A stretch of 64,000 nucleotides of DNA from Streptomyces spongiicola (GCF_003122365.1 NZ_CP029254.1:5109501-5173500), one strand, 5' to 3'; positions 35,416 through 44,383 are shown, counted from the stretch's first letter. Numbers and translations: made by a program. The notes: generated by a model not told the origin, from the sequence alone.

Positions 35416-36159
35416 GTGGGGCATGGCTGGGAGGGCGTGGTCCTCAAACTGTTCAGGGGCAGGGACTTCGAGTTCACGGTGACCGGCGCGGAGCAGGTGA
35501 CCGACCACTACCGCCGGATCCACCTGGCCGACGGCGGCATGCTCGCCGCCGCGGGAGTGCACCCCACCATGTGGGTGCGCCTCTGGTTCGACGACGCTGG
35601 CAAGCCGCACCAGCGGGCCTTCACCCTCGTCGACCCCGATCCCCTCCAGGGCACGTTCAGCATGGAGTTCGCGCTGCACGAGGGCCGTGCCAGCGACTGG
35701 GCGCGCGACGCCAAGCCCGGCGACAGGATCGAAGCCACCCTCCAGGGGAGCGGGTTCACCGTGCCCGACCCGCCGCCCTCGCGGCTGTTCGTCGTGGGGG
35801 ACGCGGCCTCGCTGCCCGCCGTCAACTCCCTGCTCGACGTGATGCCGGAGGTGCCCGCCACCATCTGGTTCGAGACCCGGCACCCCTCGGACGCCGAACT
35901 GCCCCTGCGGGCCGGCGCGGCGCACCACGAGCTGCGGCCGGTCTCGCGGCAGGACGGCGGCGCGGCCCTGGTGGCGGAGGTGAAGGCCGCGCTGCCCGGG
36001 CTGCTCGGCGACGACCGGTCGGACGCGTTCGTCTGGATCGCCTGCGACACGGCGACGACCCGGATCCTCGCCGCGTACGTCCGCAAGGAGCTGGGCCTGC
36101 CCAAGGACCGGGTGAACGCGCTCGGATACTGGCGACCGGAGAAGCCCGGGGCGCGGTGA
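35416..36159 (+). CDS. Siderophore-interacting FAD-binding protein (ferric-siderophore reductase)
   Basis: A 247-residue SIP-family flavoprotein expected to reduce ferric siderophores in the cytoplasm and release Fe(II). The FAD domain covers about 15-125 with RAFTLVDPDP (flavin-binding RxYT-like motif), MEFALHEGRASDWA and the GDRI turn. The NAD(P)H-binding half follows (LFVVGDAASLPAVNSLL, FVWIACDTATTR) and the typical GYWRPEKPGAR end. GTG at 35416 with GGGGAGGAGA upstream. Divergent from the penicillin-acylase operon with a shared iron box. Confidence 0.95.
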   Translation: MGHGWEGVVLKLFRGRDFEFTVTGAEQVTDHYRRIHLADGGMLAAAGVHPTMWVRLWFDDAGKPHQRAFTLVDPDPLQGTFSMEFALHEGRASDWARDAKPGDRIEATLQGSGFTVPDPPPSRLFVVGDAASLPAVNSLLDVMPEVPATIWFETRHPSDAELPLRAGAAHHELRPVSRQDGGAALVAEVKAALPGLLGDDRSDAFVWIACDTATTRILAAYVRKELGLPKDRVNALGYWRPEKPGAR

Positions 36160-36258
36160 ACGGCCGTCGGTTTCGTTAACGGCAGGGCAACGTGATCGAG
36201 GCGGCACCGACACACGGGGACGTCACCCTGAATCCCGTGCGGCCGTGCGGGTGCCGTA

Positions 36259-36292
36259 GACCGGCCGGGGCGCAGGCCGCTCCCGGCCGGTC
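36259..36292 (+). terminator. Probable terminator after the SIP gene
   Basis: GACCGGCCGGG (36259-36269) pairs perfectly with CCCGGCCGGTC (36282-36292), about 100 nt after the stop. The rest of 36160-36548 has no supported gene; TACCCT at 36462-36467 may be the -10 of the next gene. Confidence 0.6.
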
Positions 36293-36548
36293 GTGCGCGC
36301 TCTGCCGCAGGTGACCGGTACTCCGCGGGCTCCGCGGCCGAGGGGTGCGGACACCGCCCCCGCGGCGCCGGTGCGCGGACGCCGTGGCAGGGGAGCCCCG
36401 GGGCGGTGGCAGGGGGGTGCCGGGGTACCGGAGCGGACTGCGGCCGCGCGTCACCGTCCGCTACCCTGAGGCGTGGCCGGAGGATCCACGGCCGGGACGC
36501 GTACCCGGTGCCGGTGCCCCGGCCCGGGAAGTCGGTCCCCTCTCCTCC

Positions 36549-37766
36549 GTGGCCCCGCGGCGCCGTCTGCCGCAGAAAGCGCTCGCCGTGCTCCGTGCCT
36601 ACCTGCTGCCCGTCGAGGTCGCGGTCGTCGTGTTCCCGCTGGTCGCCGCGCTGATCGTGGTCCCGGTCGCGATCCGCGGGTACCGCCGGCGGGGGCGGGC
36701 CGGCGGCTGGCCCGTGCTGGTCTTCTACAGCTTCGTCTTCTACCTTCTGGCCACGCTGCTTCAGACCGTCGTGCCGCTGCCCGCCGACACCGACGGCCAC
36801 TGCGCGGTCACCCGCTACGCGGAGAGTCCCCAGCTTCAGCCGCTCGCCTTCCGCAGCACGGTCTCCACGGCCGCGGCCGGCGACTGGGCCCCCGCCAACC
36901 TGGTCACGCTGGCTCCGGCGTGGACCACTCTGCTCAACGCCGTGCTCCTGCTGCCCCTCGGTGTCTATCTGCGCTACTACCTGCGCCGGGGGTTCCTCTC
37001 CAGCGCGGTGCTGGCGTTCGCCACCTCGCTGTTCTTCGAGACCACCCAGTACACGGGACTGTGGTTCGTCTACGCCTGCCCCTACCGCCAGTTCAACGTT
37101 GACGACCTCATCCTCAACACCGCGGGGGCCATTGCCGGATGGGTCGTCGCCGGGCCGCTCGCCCGCCTGCTCCCGGTCAACAACCCCGCCTCCGAACGCA
37201 GTCGCTACGGCGCCCGGGTCACCCTCACCCGGAGAGCCCTGGCCTTTCTGACCGACATGGCCGGCTGGCTCGTCGTCTGGACCCTGTTCGCGGGCCTGCT
37301 CGGTGTCGCCGCGGACTGGCCCACGGGCCGGCGCCACGCACTGCCGGCCGGGGCCGTCCTCGGGCTGCTGTGGTTCTGGCTGCTGCCCGCCGCCATGGCC
37401 ACCACCGTCGGCAAGCGCGCCCTGCTGCTCCGTGTCACCCGCCCCGACGGCAGCCCGCCGGGGGCGCTGAGGATGGCGGTGCGCACCGGAGTGCTCCACC
37501 TCCCGCTCGCCATGCTCTGGCTGACCCTGGTCCACGAGACGGGGACCCTGGCCATGCCCGGTCCGCTCGGCTCGGTGCTGCCCTACGCGACCGTGCTCGG
37601 GGCCGTGGTGCTGTGGGGGGCTCCGCCGCTCGCGGCGCTGCTCCGGCGAGACGGCCTCGCTCCGCACGAACGCTGGTCCGGCACCGTGAACCGGGCCGTG
37701 ATGCCGGTGGAGGCAGGCGGTCCCGGACTGCCGGTTCCCGAGGCGGCCGGGGACCGGGCGCGGTGA
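36549..37766 (+). CDS. VanZ/RDD family integral membrane protein
   Basis: A protein of about 405 residues with an N-terminal VanZ-like domain (about 15-210; hydrophobic helices, NLVTLAPAWTTLLNAVLLLPLGVYL, SLFFETTQYTGLW and FNVDDLILNTAGAIAGW). A C-terminal RDD-type domain of about three further helices follows (RRALAFLTDMAGWLVV, GKRALLLRVTRPDG). VanZ proteins relate to glycopeptide (teicoplanin) tolerance and RDD proteins to ion exchange, but neither function is proven here. Start is uncertain: GTG at 36549 gives a basic N-terminus (APRRRLPQK), and GTG at 36588 is an alternative. It converges with the S9 peptidase gene, stops only 15 nt apart. Confidence 0.88.
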   Translation: MAPRRRLPQKALAVLRAYLLPVEVAVVVFPLVAALIVVPVAIRGYRRRGRAGGWPVLVFYSFVFYLLATLLQTVVPLPADTDGHCAVTRYAESPQLQPLAFRSTVSTAAAGDWAPANLVTLAPAWTTLLNAVLLLPLGVYLRYYLRRGFLSSAVLAFATSLFFETTQYTGLWFVYACPYRQFNVDDLILNTAGAIAGWVVAGPLARLLPVNNPASERSRYGARVTLTRRALAFLTDMAGWLVVWTLFAGLLGVAADWPTGRRHALPAGAVLGLLWFWLLPAAMATTVGKRALLLRVTRPDGSPPGALRMAVRTGVLHLPLAMLWLTLVHETGTLAMPGPLGSVLPYATVLGAVVLWGAPPLAALLRRDGLAPHERWSGTVNRAVMPVEAGGPGLPVPEAAGDRAR

Positions 37767-37781
37767 GCCGGGGCGGATCCG

Positions 37782-39911
37782 TCAGCGGGTCCCCAGGGCG
37801 CGCTTCAGGAAGTCCACCTGGAGCAGCAGCAGGTTCTCCGCGACCTGCTCCTGGGGTGTCATATGTGTGATGCCGGTGAGCGGGAGTAGTTCATGGGGGC
37901 GGCCTTCGGCGAGCAGCGCCGATGACAGCCGGAGGCTGTGTGCCACCGCCACATTGTCGTCCACCATGCCATGGATGATCATCAATGGCCGGGCGGGCTC
38001 GGCCGGCTCGGTCAGTCCGCCTTCGACCACGAGGGAGTTGGCCGCGTACCGCTCCGGGTGCTCGTCCGGGTGGCCGAGGTAGCGCTCGGTGTAGTGGGTG
38101 TCGTACAGCCGCCAGTCGGTGACCGGCGCTCCCGCGACCGCCGCGTGGAAGACGTCCGGTCGGCGCAGCACCGCGAGTGCCGCGAGATAGCCGCCGTAGG
38201 ACCAGCCGCGGATCGCCACGCGGCCGAGATCCAGCGGGAACCGTCCGGCCAGGGCGTGCAGTGCCTCGATCTGGTCCTCCAGGGTGACCAGCAGATCGCC
38301 CTTGATCGCCTTCTCCCAGGCGGGTGAGCGGCCCGGTGAGCCGCGCCCGTCCGCGACCACCACGGCGAATCCCCGGTCCGCGAACCACTGGGAGGTGAGG
38401 TGCGCATGGTGCGCGGCGACCACCCGCTGACCGTGCGGCCCCGCGTAGGGATCCAGCAGTACCGGAAGCGGTCCGTCCGATTCCTGATAGTCGTACGGGA
38501 GGAGCACGGCGCACGGAATTCGCCGTGCGCCCCCCTCAAGAAACCGTGCGCGGGAGGAGATGCCGGGCTTCTCCGCGTACGAGGCGATTTCGGCGAGCGG
38601 CTCGCCGTCCCTCAGTACCCGGACCGCCGTGCCGGCCGCCTCCCCGGGCCGCGCCGACGCGAGCACCGTCACCGCCCCCGAGCGCACCGCCCCGTGCACC
38701 CCCGCGCCCTCCGAGACCCGCTCCGCCCCGTGCTCGCCGACCCGGTACACATGGATCTCGCCGGTCTCCGGCTCCGCCGCCTCCTCGCCCGCCGACGCCG
38801 AGACCAGCACGTCCGTGTCGCCGATGTCCAGCACCGCCCTGACGTGCAGCCGCGGTCCCGTCAGCGGCCGGCCGCCCACCGCCAGCACCCGGGCCCCGCC
38901 CTCGTCCGCGATCCGCACCAGCCGTCCGCCCGGCGCCCATCCGGGCACCCCGTCCGGCAGTTCGACCCACGCCGGGTCCTCGTCGACGTGCACCGTGCGC
39001 GTCGCGCCGCTCTCCGTGTCGACGGCGAGGTGCAGCGCCGTGCGCTGGTCGCGGGTCTGGACGAGGAGCAGCGGCGGTCCGGACGGCGACCAGTGCACCC
39101 GCGCCAGGTACGGATACCGCTCGCGGTCCCAGACCACCTCGGTGCGCGTGCCGTCGAGCCCCGTGAGCAGCAGCCCCACCGCGGCGTTCGCCGTCCCCGC
39201 CGAGGGGTACGCGGTCCTCACCGGCTCCCGCTCCGGATGCGCCGGATCCGTGATCCACCAGCGGCGCACGGCGGAGTCGTCCACCCTGGCCACCAGCAGC
39301 CGGTCCGACCCTGGCGACCACCAGAAGCCGCGCGAACGGCCCATCTCCTCGGCCGCGATGAACTCCGCCACCCCGTACGACGTGTGCGCGCCGTCCGGTT
39401 CGGCGAGCGCCCGGTCGCCGTCGCCCTCCGCGCCCACGACGCGCAGCGCGCCGCCGGCCGCGTAGGCGACCACACGCCCGTCGGGCGACGGCCGAGGGTC
39501 GATCACCGGTCCGGCGACCGGCAGTTCGCGTGCGGTACCGGCCCTCAGCTCGGCCGTGAACAGCCGCCCGGACAGCGCGAACGCCGCCAACTCCACCTCG
39601 CGGTCCACCGCGTAGCCGACGATGCCCCCGGAGCCCTCGCGGCTGCGCTCCCGCCTCGAGCGCTCCTCCGCCGGCAACTCCTCGTCCGCGCCGCCCAGCA
39701 GCACCCCGGGATCCGCGGCCACCCGCTCGCGGACCCCGCCCTCCAGATCCAGCACCCAGAGCCGGTTCGAGCGGTCCGTTCCCGAGGAGGACCTGAGGAA
39801 CACCACCCGGGAACCGTCCGGGGCCACCGTGAACGCGCGGGGGGCACCGAGGGTGAAGCGCTGCGTCCTGGCGTACTGGCGGGGGAAGGAGAAGTGCTGC
39901 TTCGAGGTCAT
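37782..39911 (-). CDS. Prolyl oligopeptidase/DPP IV family S9 serine peptidase
   Basis: A 709-residue peptidase with an N-terminal beta-propeller-like DPP IV domain (about 50-440) and a C-terminal alpha/beta-hydrolase domain (about 490-709). The nucleophile is S571 in GWSYGGY; the acid is in HGMVDDNVAVAHS and the catalytic His in LTGITHMT. SYGVAEFIAAEEMGRSRGFWW carries the glutamate pair that binds the peptide N-terminus in dipeptidyl peptidases, so it probably removes Xaa-Pro dipeptides. No signal peptide with the ATG at 39911. It lacks a ribosome site and seems to be leaderless. It may process peptides imported by the nearby transporters. Confidence 0.93.
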   Translation of the reverse strand: MTSKQHFSFPRQYARTQRFTLGAPRAFTVAPDGSRVVFLRSSSGTDRSNRLWVLDLEGGVRERVAADPGVLLGGADEELPAEERSRRERSREGSGGIVGYAVDREVELAAFALSGRLFTAELRAGTARELPVAGPVIDPRPSPDGRVVAYAAGGALRVVGAEGDGDRALAEPDGAHTSYGVAEFIAAEEMGRSRGFWWSPGSDRLLVARVDDSAVRRWWITDPAHPEREPVRTAYPSAGTANAAVGLLLTGLDGTRTEVVWDRERYPYLARVHWSPSGPPLLLVQTRDQRTALHLAVDTESGATRTVHVDEDPAWVELPDGVPGWAPGGRLVRIADEGGARVLAVGGRPLTGPRLHVRAVLDIGDTDVLVSASAGEEAAEPETGEIHVYRVGEHGAERVSEGAGVHGAVRSGAVTVLASARPGEAAGTAVRVLRDGEPLAEIASYAEKPGISSRARFLEGGARRIPCAVLLPYDYQESDGPLPVLLDPYAGPHGQRVVAAHHAHLTSQWFADRGFAVVVADGRGSPGRSPAWEKAIKGDLLVTLEDQIEALHALAGRFPLDLGRVAIRGWSYGGYLAALAVLRRPDVFHAAVAGAPVTDWRLYDTHYTERYLGHPDEHPERYAANSLVVEGGLTEPAEPARPLMIIHGMVDDNVAVAHSLRLSSALLAEGRPHELLPLTGITHMTPQEQVAENLLLLQVDFLKRALGTR

Positions 39912-39918
39912 GGACCCG

Positions 39919-39924
39919 AACCTA
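39919..39924 (-). promoter_or_regulatory. -10 element for a leaderless S9 peptidase transcript
   Basis: On the minus strand TAGGTT ends exactly 7 nt before the ATG at 39911, and no ribosome site is present. Confidence 0.6.
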
Positions 39925-40111
39925 GCCGAGCCGGTCCGCGGTTCTCCCCCGACGTAACCGGGGAGCTGCGGCCGTGCGCCCCCGCGTGCTGCCGTGCACC
40001 GATCGATGCGGCCGAACGGATAGTTATGATCCGTAGCGCCAGGTGGGTAGGAACCTTCCGGCACATGCATGCTGCCCGTTCCCGACCGAATATCTGTGGA
40101 GGTGAGCCGCC

Positions 40112-40306
40112 GTGGCACTCTCGATTTCGGCGGTGGTGCTGCTGGCGATCGTCGTCTTCCTGCTGGTCCGGAAATCCGGACTGAAAGCCGGACATGCGGC
40201 GGTTTGCATGCTCCTCGGGTTCTACCTCGCCAGCTCCTCGATCGCGCCCACCATCACCGAACTCACGACCAACGTGGCGGGCATGATCGGCGGGCTCAAG
40301 TTCTAG
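40112..40306 (+). CDS. Small membrane protein of 64 residues
   Basis: A short protein with two hydrophobic helices: LSISAVVLLAIVVFLLV (about 3-19) and AAVCMLLGFYLASSSIA (about 29-45), with a basic turn (RKSGLKAGH) between them. GTG start with GGAGG 8 nt upstream is convincing. Homologues of unknown function are common in Streptomyces. Its TAG stop (40304-40306) lies inside the left end of a MITE-like element, so the original C-terminus may have been altered by that insertion. Confidence 0.8.
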   Translation: MALSISAVVLLAIVVFLLVRKSGLKAGHAAVCMLLGFYLASSSIAPTITELTTNVAGMIGGLKF

Positions 40307-40476
40307 TGCCGCGTCAGGCGGCGTTCGCCCCTTCGCGACGCCCGGCACGGCGACCCGCCGCGTCGCCGAGTCAACCGGGCAGGCCCACCACGAGGCCGGT
40401 CCGGCGCCCTGCGACGCACCGCGCCGGACGCCGCTCCGCGCCGCCGACGGACGAACCCCGTCTGACGCGGCACTAG
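40303..40476. mobile_element. MITE-like element with 25-bp inverted terminal repeats
   Basis: 174 bp bounded by CTAGTGCCGCGTCAGGCGG on the left and its near-perfect complement on the right; 23 of 25 bp match when extended to GTTCG. Both ends carry CTAG, consistent with the TA duplication made by IS630/Tc1-mariner-type transposases. There is no coding capacity. It lies between the 64-residue gene and mshB and provides the stop codon of the former. Confidence 0.85.
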
Positions 40477-40488
40477 GCCGCGGCCTCG

Positions 40489-40494
40489 TAGGCT
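40489..40494 (+). promoter_or_regulatory. -10 element for a leaderless mshB transcript
   Basis: TAGGCT lies exactly 7 nt before the mshB ATG, only 12 nt beyond the MITE end. The -35 region of mshB therefore falls inside the inserted element. Confidence 0.6.
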
Positions 40495-40501
40495 GGGAAC
40501 C

Positions 40502-41605
40502 ATGACGGATCTCCCAGCCCGTCGTCTGCTCCTGGTGCACGCGCACCCCGACGACGAGTCGATCAACAACGGCGCCACGATGGCCCGGTACGCCGCCGAA
40601 GGCGCCCTGGTCACCCTGGTCACCTGCACTCTCGGCGAGGAGGGCGAGGTGATCCCGCCCGCACTCGGGCATCTCGCCGCGGACGAGGAGGACGCCCTCG
40701 GTGCGCACCGGGCCGGGGAGCTGGCGGCCGCGATGCGGGAGCTGGGCGTCCACGACCATCGGCTGCTGGGCGGCCCCGGACGCTTCCGCGACTCGGGGAT
40801 GACGGGAGTCCCGCAGAACCGCCGCCCCGGCGCCTTCTGGAACACACCCGTGGACGAGGCCGCACCGCACCTCGTCGAGGTGATCCGCGGTGTACGGCCG
40901 CAGGTTCTGATCACATACGACCCGCAGGGTGGTTACGGGCATCCCGACCACATCCAGGCGCACCGCGTCGCCATGCGCGCCGCGGAACTCGCCGCGGACC
41001 CGGACTTCCGGAGCGAACTCGGCGCCCCGCACCCCATCGCCAAGATCTACTGGAACCGGGTGCCGCGCTCGGTGGCCGAGGAGGGTTTCGCCCGGCTGCG
41101 CGCCGCGGACGTGCGGTTCCCGGGCGTCGCCGCGGTCGGCGACATCCCTGGCGTGGTCGACGACGAGGAGGTGACCGCCGAGATCGACGGCACGCGTCAC
41201 GTCGCGGCCAAGGCCGCCGCGATGCGCGCCCACGCCACGCAGATCGCCGTCGACGGGCCCTTCTTCGCGCTCTCCAACGACCTCGGGCAGCCGCTGTTCA
41301 CCACGGAGTACTACCAGTTGGCGCGGGGAGTTCCGGGCGCACCGGCGGGCGAGCGCGAACGCGACCTGTTCGCGGGGGTGGACACCGGCGGCGCGGCGGG
41401 CGGCCCGGCCGGACGGACCCGGACCGCACAGCCGTCCCGGACCCGGCCGACCGGGACCGCGCAGCCGGCCGAGACGACACGGGGGACACAGCCGGCCGAG
41501 ACGACACGGGGGACACAGCCGGCCGAGACGACGCGGGAGACGCGGCCGGCCGAGACGACGCGGGAGACGCAGCCGGCCGAGACGACACGGGAGACAGGGC
41601 GATGA
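40502..41605 (+). CDS. mshB: GlcNAc-Ins deacetylase of mycothiol biosynthesis
   Basis: A 367-residue zinc deacetylase that removes acetyl from N-acetyl-glucosaminyl-inositol, the second step of mycothiol synthesis. The LmbE/PIG-L fold is shown by VHAHPDDESINNG (zinc and catalytic residues H15, D17, D18) and GGYGHPDHIQAHR (HPDH at 147-150). The enzyme core ends near residue 290. The last ~55 residues are a disordered tail of PAETTR repeats that orthologues usually lack. It overlaps the next gene by 4 nt (ATGA). Start by ATG, no ribosome site, probably leaderless. Confidence 0.93.
   Translation: MTDLPARRLLLVHAHPDDESINNGATMARYAAEGALVTLVTCTLGEEGEVIPPALGHLAADEEDALGAHRAGELAAAMRELGVHDHRLLGGPGRFRDSGMTGVPQNRRPGAFWNTPVDEAAPHLVEVIRGVRPQVLITYDPQGGYGHPDHIQAHRVAMRAAELAADPDFRSELGAPHPIAKIYWNRVPRSVAEEGFARLRAADVRFPGVAAVGDIPGVVDDEEVTAEIDGTRHVAAKAAAMRAHATQIAVDGPFFALSNDLGQPLFTTEYYQLARGVPGAPAGERERDLFAGVDTGGAAGGPAGRTRTAQPSRTRPTGTAQPAETTRGTQPAETTRGTQPAETTRETRPAETTRETQPAETTRETGR
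41460..41600 (+). repeat. 27-bp in-frame repeat coding the mshB C-terminal tail
   Basis: About five copies of a 27-nt unit (GCCGGCCGAGACGACACGGG within each) encode QPAETTRGT or QPAETTRET. Copies differ by a few bases, suggesting recent slippage expansion. Confidence 0.85.
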
Positions 41606-42003
41606 GCGGCTCCGGAGCATGGCCGGCCAGGCCCCCGAAGGCGGTGCGCATCGCCGCCTACGTCGGTCTCGCCGCCCTCGGGGTGGCGGTCGGAGCCGCC
41701 GGTTCGCTGGTCCAAGCCGCCTGGTTCCCGCTCGGGTTGCTCCTGGCGCTGCTCGGCGCGGCGGCGCTCTTCTACGGCGGGCTGCGCGCCACCGGCACCC
41801 AGCTCGGCGTCGTCGCGCCCGCAGCGGGCTGGGTCGCCTCCGTGCTGCTGCTGAGTGCCGGACGGCCGGAAGGCGACGGTCTGTTCACGGGCGGTCTCGG
41901 CGAGATCGTCTTTCTGTTCGGGGGGGCCGCCCTGGCTGTGATGTGTGCCACCATGACGCGGTTGCCGCAACCGGGCGGATCCTCCGGCCGACTTGGCAAG
42001 TGA
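41602..42003 (+). CDS. DUF6113 family membrane protein
   Basis: A 133-residue protein with four hydrophobic helices (AVRIAAYVGLAALGVAVGAAG, AWFPLGLLLALLGAAALFYG, LGVVAPAAGWVASVLLL, IVFLFGGAALAVMCATM) and short hydrophilic ends. Coupled to mshB by an ATGA overlap, an arrangement I recall as usual in Streptomyces. Function unknown. Confidence 0.85.
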   Translation: MSGSGAWPARPPKAVRIAAYVGLAALGVAVGAAGSLVQAAWFPLGLLLALLGAAALFYGGLRATGTQLGVVAPAAGWVASVLLLSAGRPEGDGLFTGGLGEIVFLFGGAALAVMCATMTRLPQPGGSSGRLGK

Positions 42004-42179
42004 CGTGTCCCATCTGAGGCCGAATTGCCCGCGCTCGTCGGGCCGGCCGCGGGCCGCCGCTTCCAGCGGTCGCCGGATACGGCCAGGCGGCGGCCAGTAT
42101 GGTGGTGCGCGCCGCCGAGCCGCCCGCAGCAACGAGAACCAGTAATAACGGGCGGCGGAGCCAACCGGGAGAACCTGCT

Positions 42180-44324
42180 TTGAGCCGTGAAACTGACAGT
42201 TCGCCCTCCGGCCCCCAGGGGCGCGGCGGGGCCGCTTACCCCTCGGGGACACCGCCGTACGGATCCCGCCGGTATCCGTCGCTGCACCCGACGCAGGACG
42301 CTCCGGAGGAGAGAACCGAACCCGCGCCCGAGCGGCGGCCGGACGAGCCCAGGACCGAGACGACGCTCACGACCCGCATCCGGATCAACATCCCGGGGTC
42401 TCGTCCGATCCCGCCGGTGGTCATGCGCACGCCGATGAGCGACCTGGACAAGAAGGGCGCCCCCGCGACCCGCGAAGGGGCGGCCGAGCGCACGGGCGGC
42501 ACACCCCGCCCGCCCGCGCCCACCGGGTCCGCCACGGCGGCCACCGAGGCGGGACGGGTCGCGGGGAGCCCCGAGGCGCCGGCGAAGCCGGCCGGCGAGA
42601 AGACGAGCGACTGGTTCGCCCCGCGCAGGACGGCCGGCACCGCGCCCCCGCCGGCCTCCCTCCCGTCCCAGGCGAACGGCCCCGGCCCCGGCCCGAACGC
42701 CGTACCGGGACCGCGCCCGGAGGACACCGGAGCGCACCGGGTGCCGGGCGCGCCTGCTCCGCGGAACGGGCCGGCGCCCGCCTCCCCCGGATTCCCCGAC
42801 GTACAGGGCGGCGCCGGAAGCCCGCCCCGCAGCGCTCTGGACGCGCTGTCGCCGGACCAGCAGGCCCCAGGCCGGACGGCACCGGGGCAGCGGCCCCCGG
42901 GCGCCGGTCCGGCGGGCCCCACCACCGGACCCGCCCCGGGCGCCTCGCCGTTCGCCCCCGCAGCCCGTATGGGCGGGGTGCCGGGAGCCGGTGCGCCCGG
43001 TGGCGTCAACGGGACGGGCCCGGCCGGTGCTCCGCGGACGAGCGACGACACCGCCGCCCTCACCCCGCAGCATGCCGTGCCGGAGGCCGGCGCGGGTGGA
43101 CCGGGCCTGCCCGGCGGCCCCGGCGGCCCCGGCGGCAACGTCTCGAGCGACACGCTCACCAGCGGCCTCCCCGTGGTGCCACCGGAGCACCGCTCACCGT
43201 TCCAGCCGGCGGGCCCCGACGGCGCGGCCTCCCCGTGGCCCTCCGGGCCGGGCGGCGCCGACTTCTCCGTGCCCGGCTTCCCGGACCCCGCCACCTCCCG
43301 GCAGTCCGAGTCCGGAACCGGGTCGTCGCCGTCCTCCCCGCGGTCCTCCGCGCAGGTGCCGTCCGGCCCCGCGAAGAAGGGCCGGTCCAAGGTGGTGCTC
43401 GCCGGTGCCGGGGTGTTCGGCCTGCTCGCCGTCGCCTACGGTGCCGGGCTGCTGCTGAACCACTCCGAGGTGCCCAAGGGCACCACCGTCCTCGGCGTGG
43501 ACATCGGCGGCGGCACCAGGGAGGAAGCGCAGGCGAGGCTGGACGCGGCGCTCGGCGAGCGTGCCACCTCCCCGCTGCGGCTCGTCGTCGCCGGCCGGAA
43601 GACCCAGCTCGCGCCGGACAAGGCCGGTCTCACCCTGGACAGCCAGGCGACCGTCCGCGGGGCCGCGGGCAACGACTACAACCCCGTGTCCGTCATCGGT
43701 TCCCTCTTCGGCGGCGAGCGGGTGGCGCAGCCGGTCATCCCGGTCGACGAGGAGAAGCTCGGCGTCGCCCTGACCGATCTGGCGGGCACGTCGGGGTCTG
43801 CCTCGGAGGGCACCATCAGGTTCGAGCCGGGCAGGGCCGTCCCGGTTCCGGGCAAGGCGGGCAGGGCGCTGGACGTCCGGCAGTCGATGATCTCGGTGCG
43901 GGACGCGTTCCGCGCCCAGGTCGAGACGGGACGCGTGAACGACGTCGAACTGCCCGTCGCCACCCGGGAGCCGGCGATCACCCGGGCCGAGCTGGACCGG
44001 GCCATGAAGGAGTTCGCGGAACCCGCCATGTCCGGCCTGGTCACGATCAGGGCGGGCGAAAAGGAGATCCAGTTCGGGCCGGCGAGGTCCCTGCCGAGGA
44101 TCCTGTCGATGAAGGCGGTCGACGGACGGCTCGTCGAGGTCTACGACAAGGAGGCCATCACGGAACTGCTGGACGGGGTCTTCGACGGCATCCTGGTCAC
44201 CAAGGGCGACGGGAAGCAGTACCCGGTGTCCGCGGACGACGTCGCCTCCGCGATGCAGAAGGCACTGCTCGGCAGGACGCCCGAGGAGCGCATCGGGACG
44301 ATCGAACTCGACGGACAGGGCTGA
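42180..44324 (+). CDS. Membrane-anchored VanW/PG-binding_4-type envelope protein
   Basis: A 714-residue protein. Residues 1-400 are a Pro/Gly/Ala-rich, probably disordered cytoplasmic region. A basic stretch and one membrane helix (KKGRSKVVLAGAGVFGLLAVAYGAGLLL) lead to an extracytoplasmic part of about 290 residues. That part has two PG_binding_4-like repeats: one starts VPKGTTVLGVDIGGGTREEAQARL, the second lies in the latter half. This architecture suggests a cell-wall-binding or stress-protection role like VanW-associated proteins. The TTG at 42180 was chosen because GGGAGA lies 6 nt upstream; no ATG gives full length with a ribosome site. Confidence 0.82.
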   Translation: MSRETDSSPSGPQGRGGAAYPSGTPPYGSRRYPSLHPTQDAPEERTEPAPERRPDEPRTETTLTTRIRINIPGSRPIPPVVMRTPMSDLDKKGAPATREGAAERTGGTPRPPAPTGSATAATEAGRVAGSPEAPAKPAGEKTSDWFAPRRTAGTAPPPASLPSQANGPGPGPNAVPGPRPEDTGAHRVPGAPAPRNGPAPASPGFPDVQGGAGSPPRSALDALSPDQQAPGRTAPGQRPPGAGPAGPTTGPAPGASPFAPAARMGGVPGAGAPGGVNGTGPAGAPRTSDDTAALTPQHAVPEAGAGGPGLPGGPGGPGGNVSSDTLTSGLPVVPPEHRSPFQPAGPDGAASPWPSGPGGADFSVPGFPDPATSRQSESGTGSSPSSPRSSAQVPSGPAKKGRSKVVLAGAGVFGLLAVAYGAGLLLNHSEVPKGTTVLGVDIGGGTREEAQARLDAALGERATSPLRLVVAGRKTQLAPDKAGLTLDSQATVRGAAGNDYNPVSVIGSLFGGERVAQPVIPVDEEKLGVALTDLAGTSGSASEGTIRFEPGRAVPVPGKAGRALDVRQSMISVRDAFRAQVETGRVNDVELPVATREPAITRAELDRAMKEFAEPAMSGLVTIRAGEKEIQFGPARSLPRILSMKAVDGRLVEVYDKEAITELLDGVFDGILVTKGDGKQYPVSADDVASAMQKALLGRTPEERIGTIELDGQG

Positions 44325-44383
44325 GCCGGCCGCCGCGCCGTCCCGATCCCCCGTCAGGCCCCTTTGTGCCCAGCCCCCGCCCC

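Noticed and set aside
33286..36213. 975-codon minus-strand frame across the penicillin acylase and SIP genes
   Set aside because: It crosses two genes in the wrong frame and the iron-box promoter; it consists of Arg/Gly/Pro low-complexity sequence.
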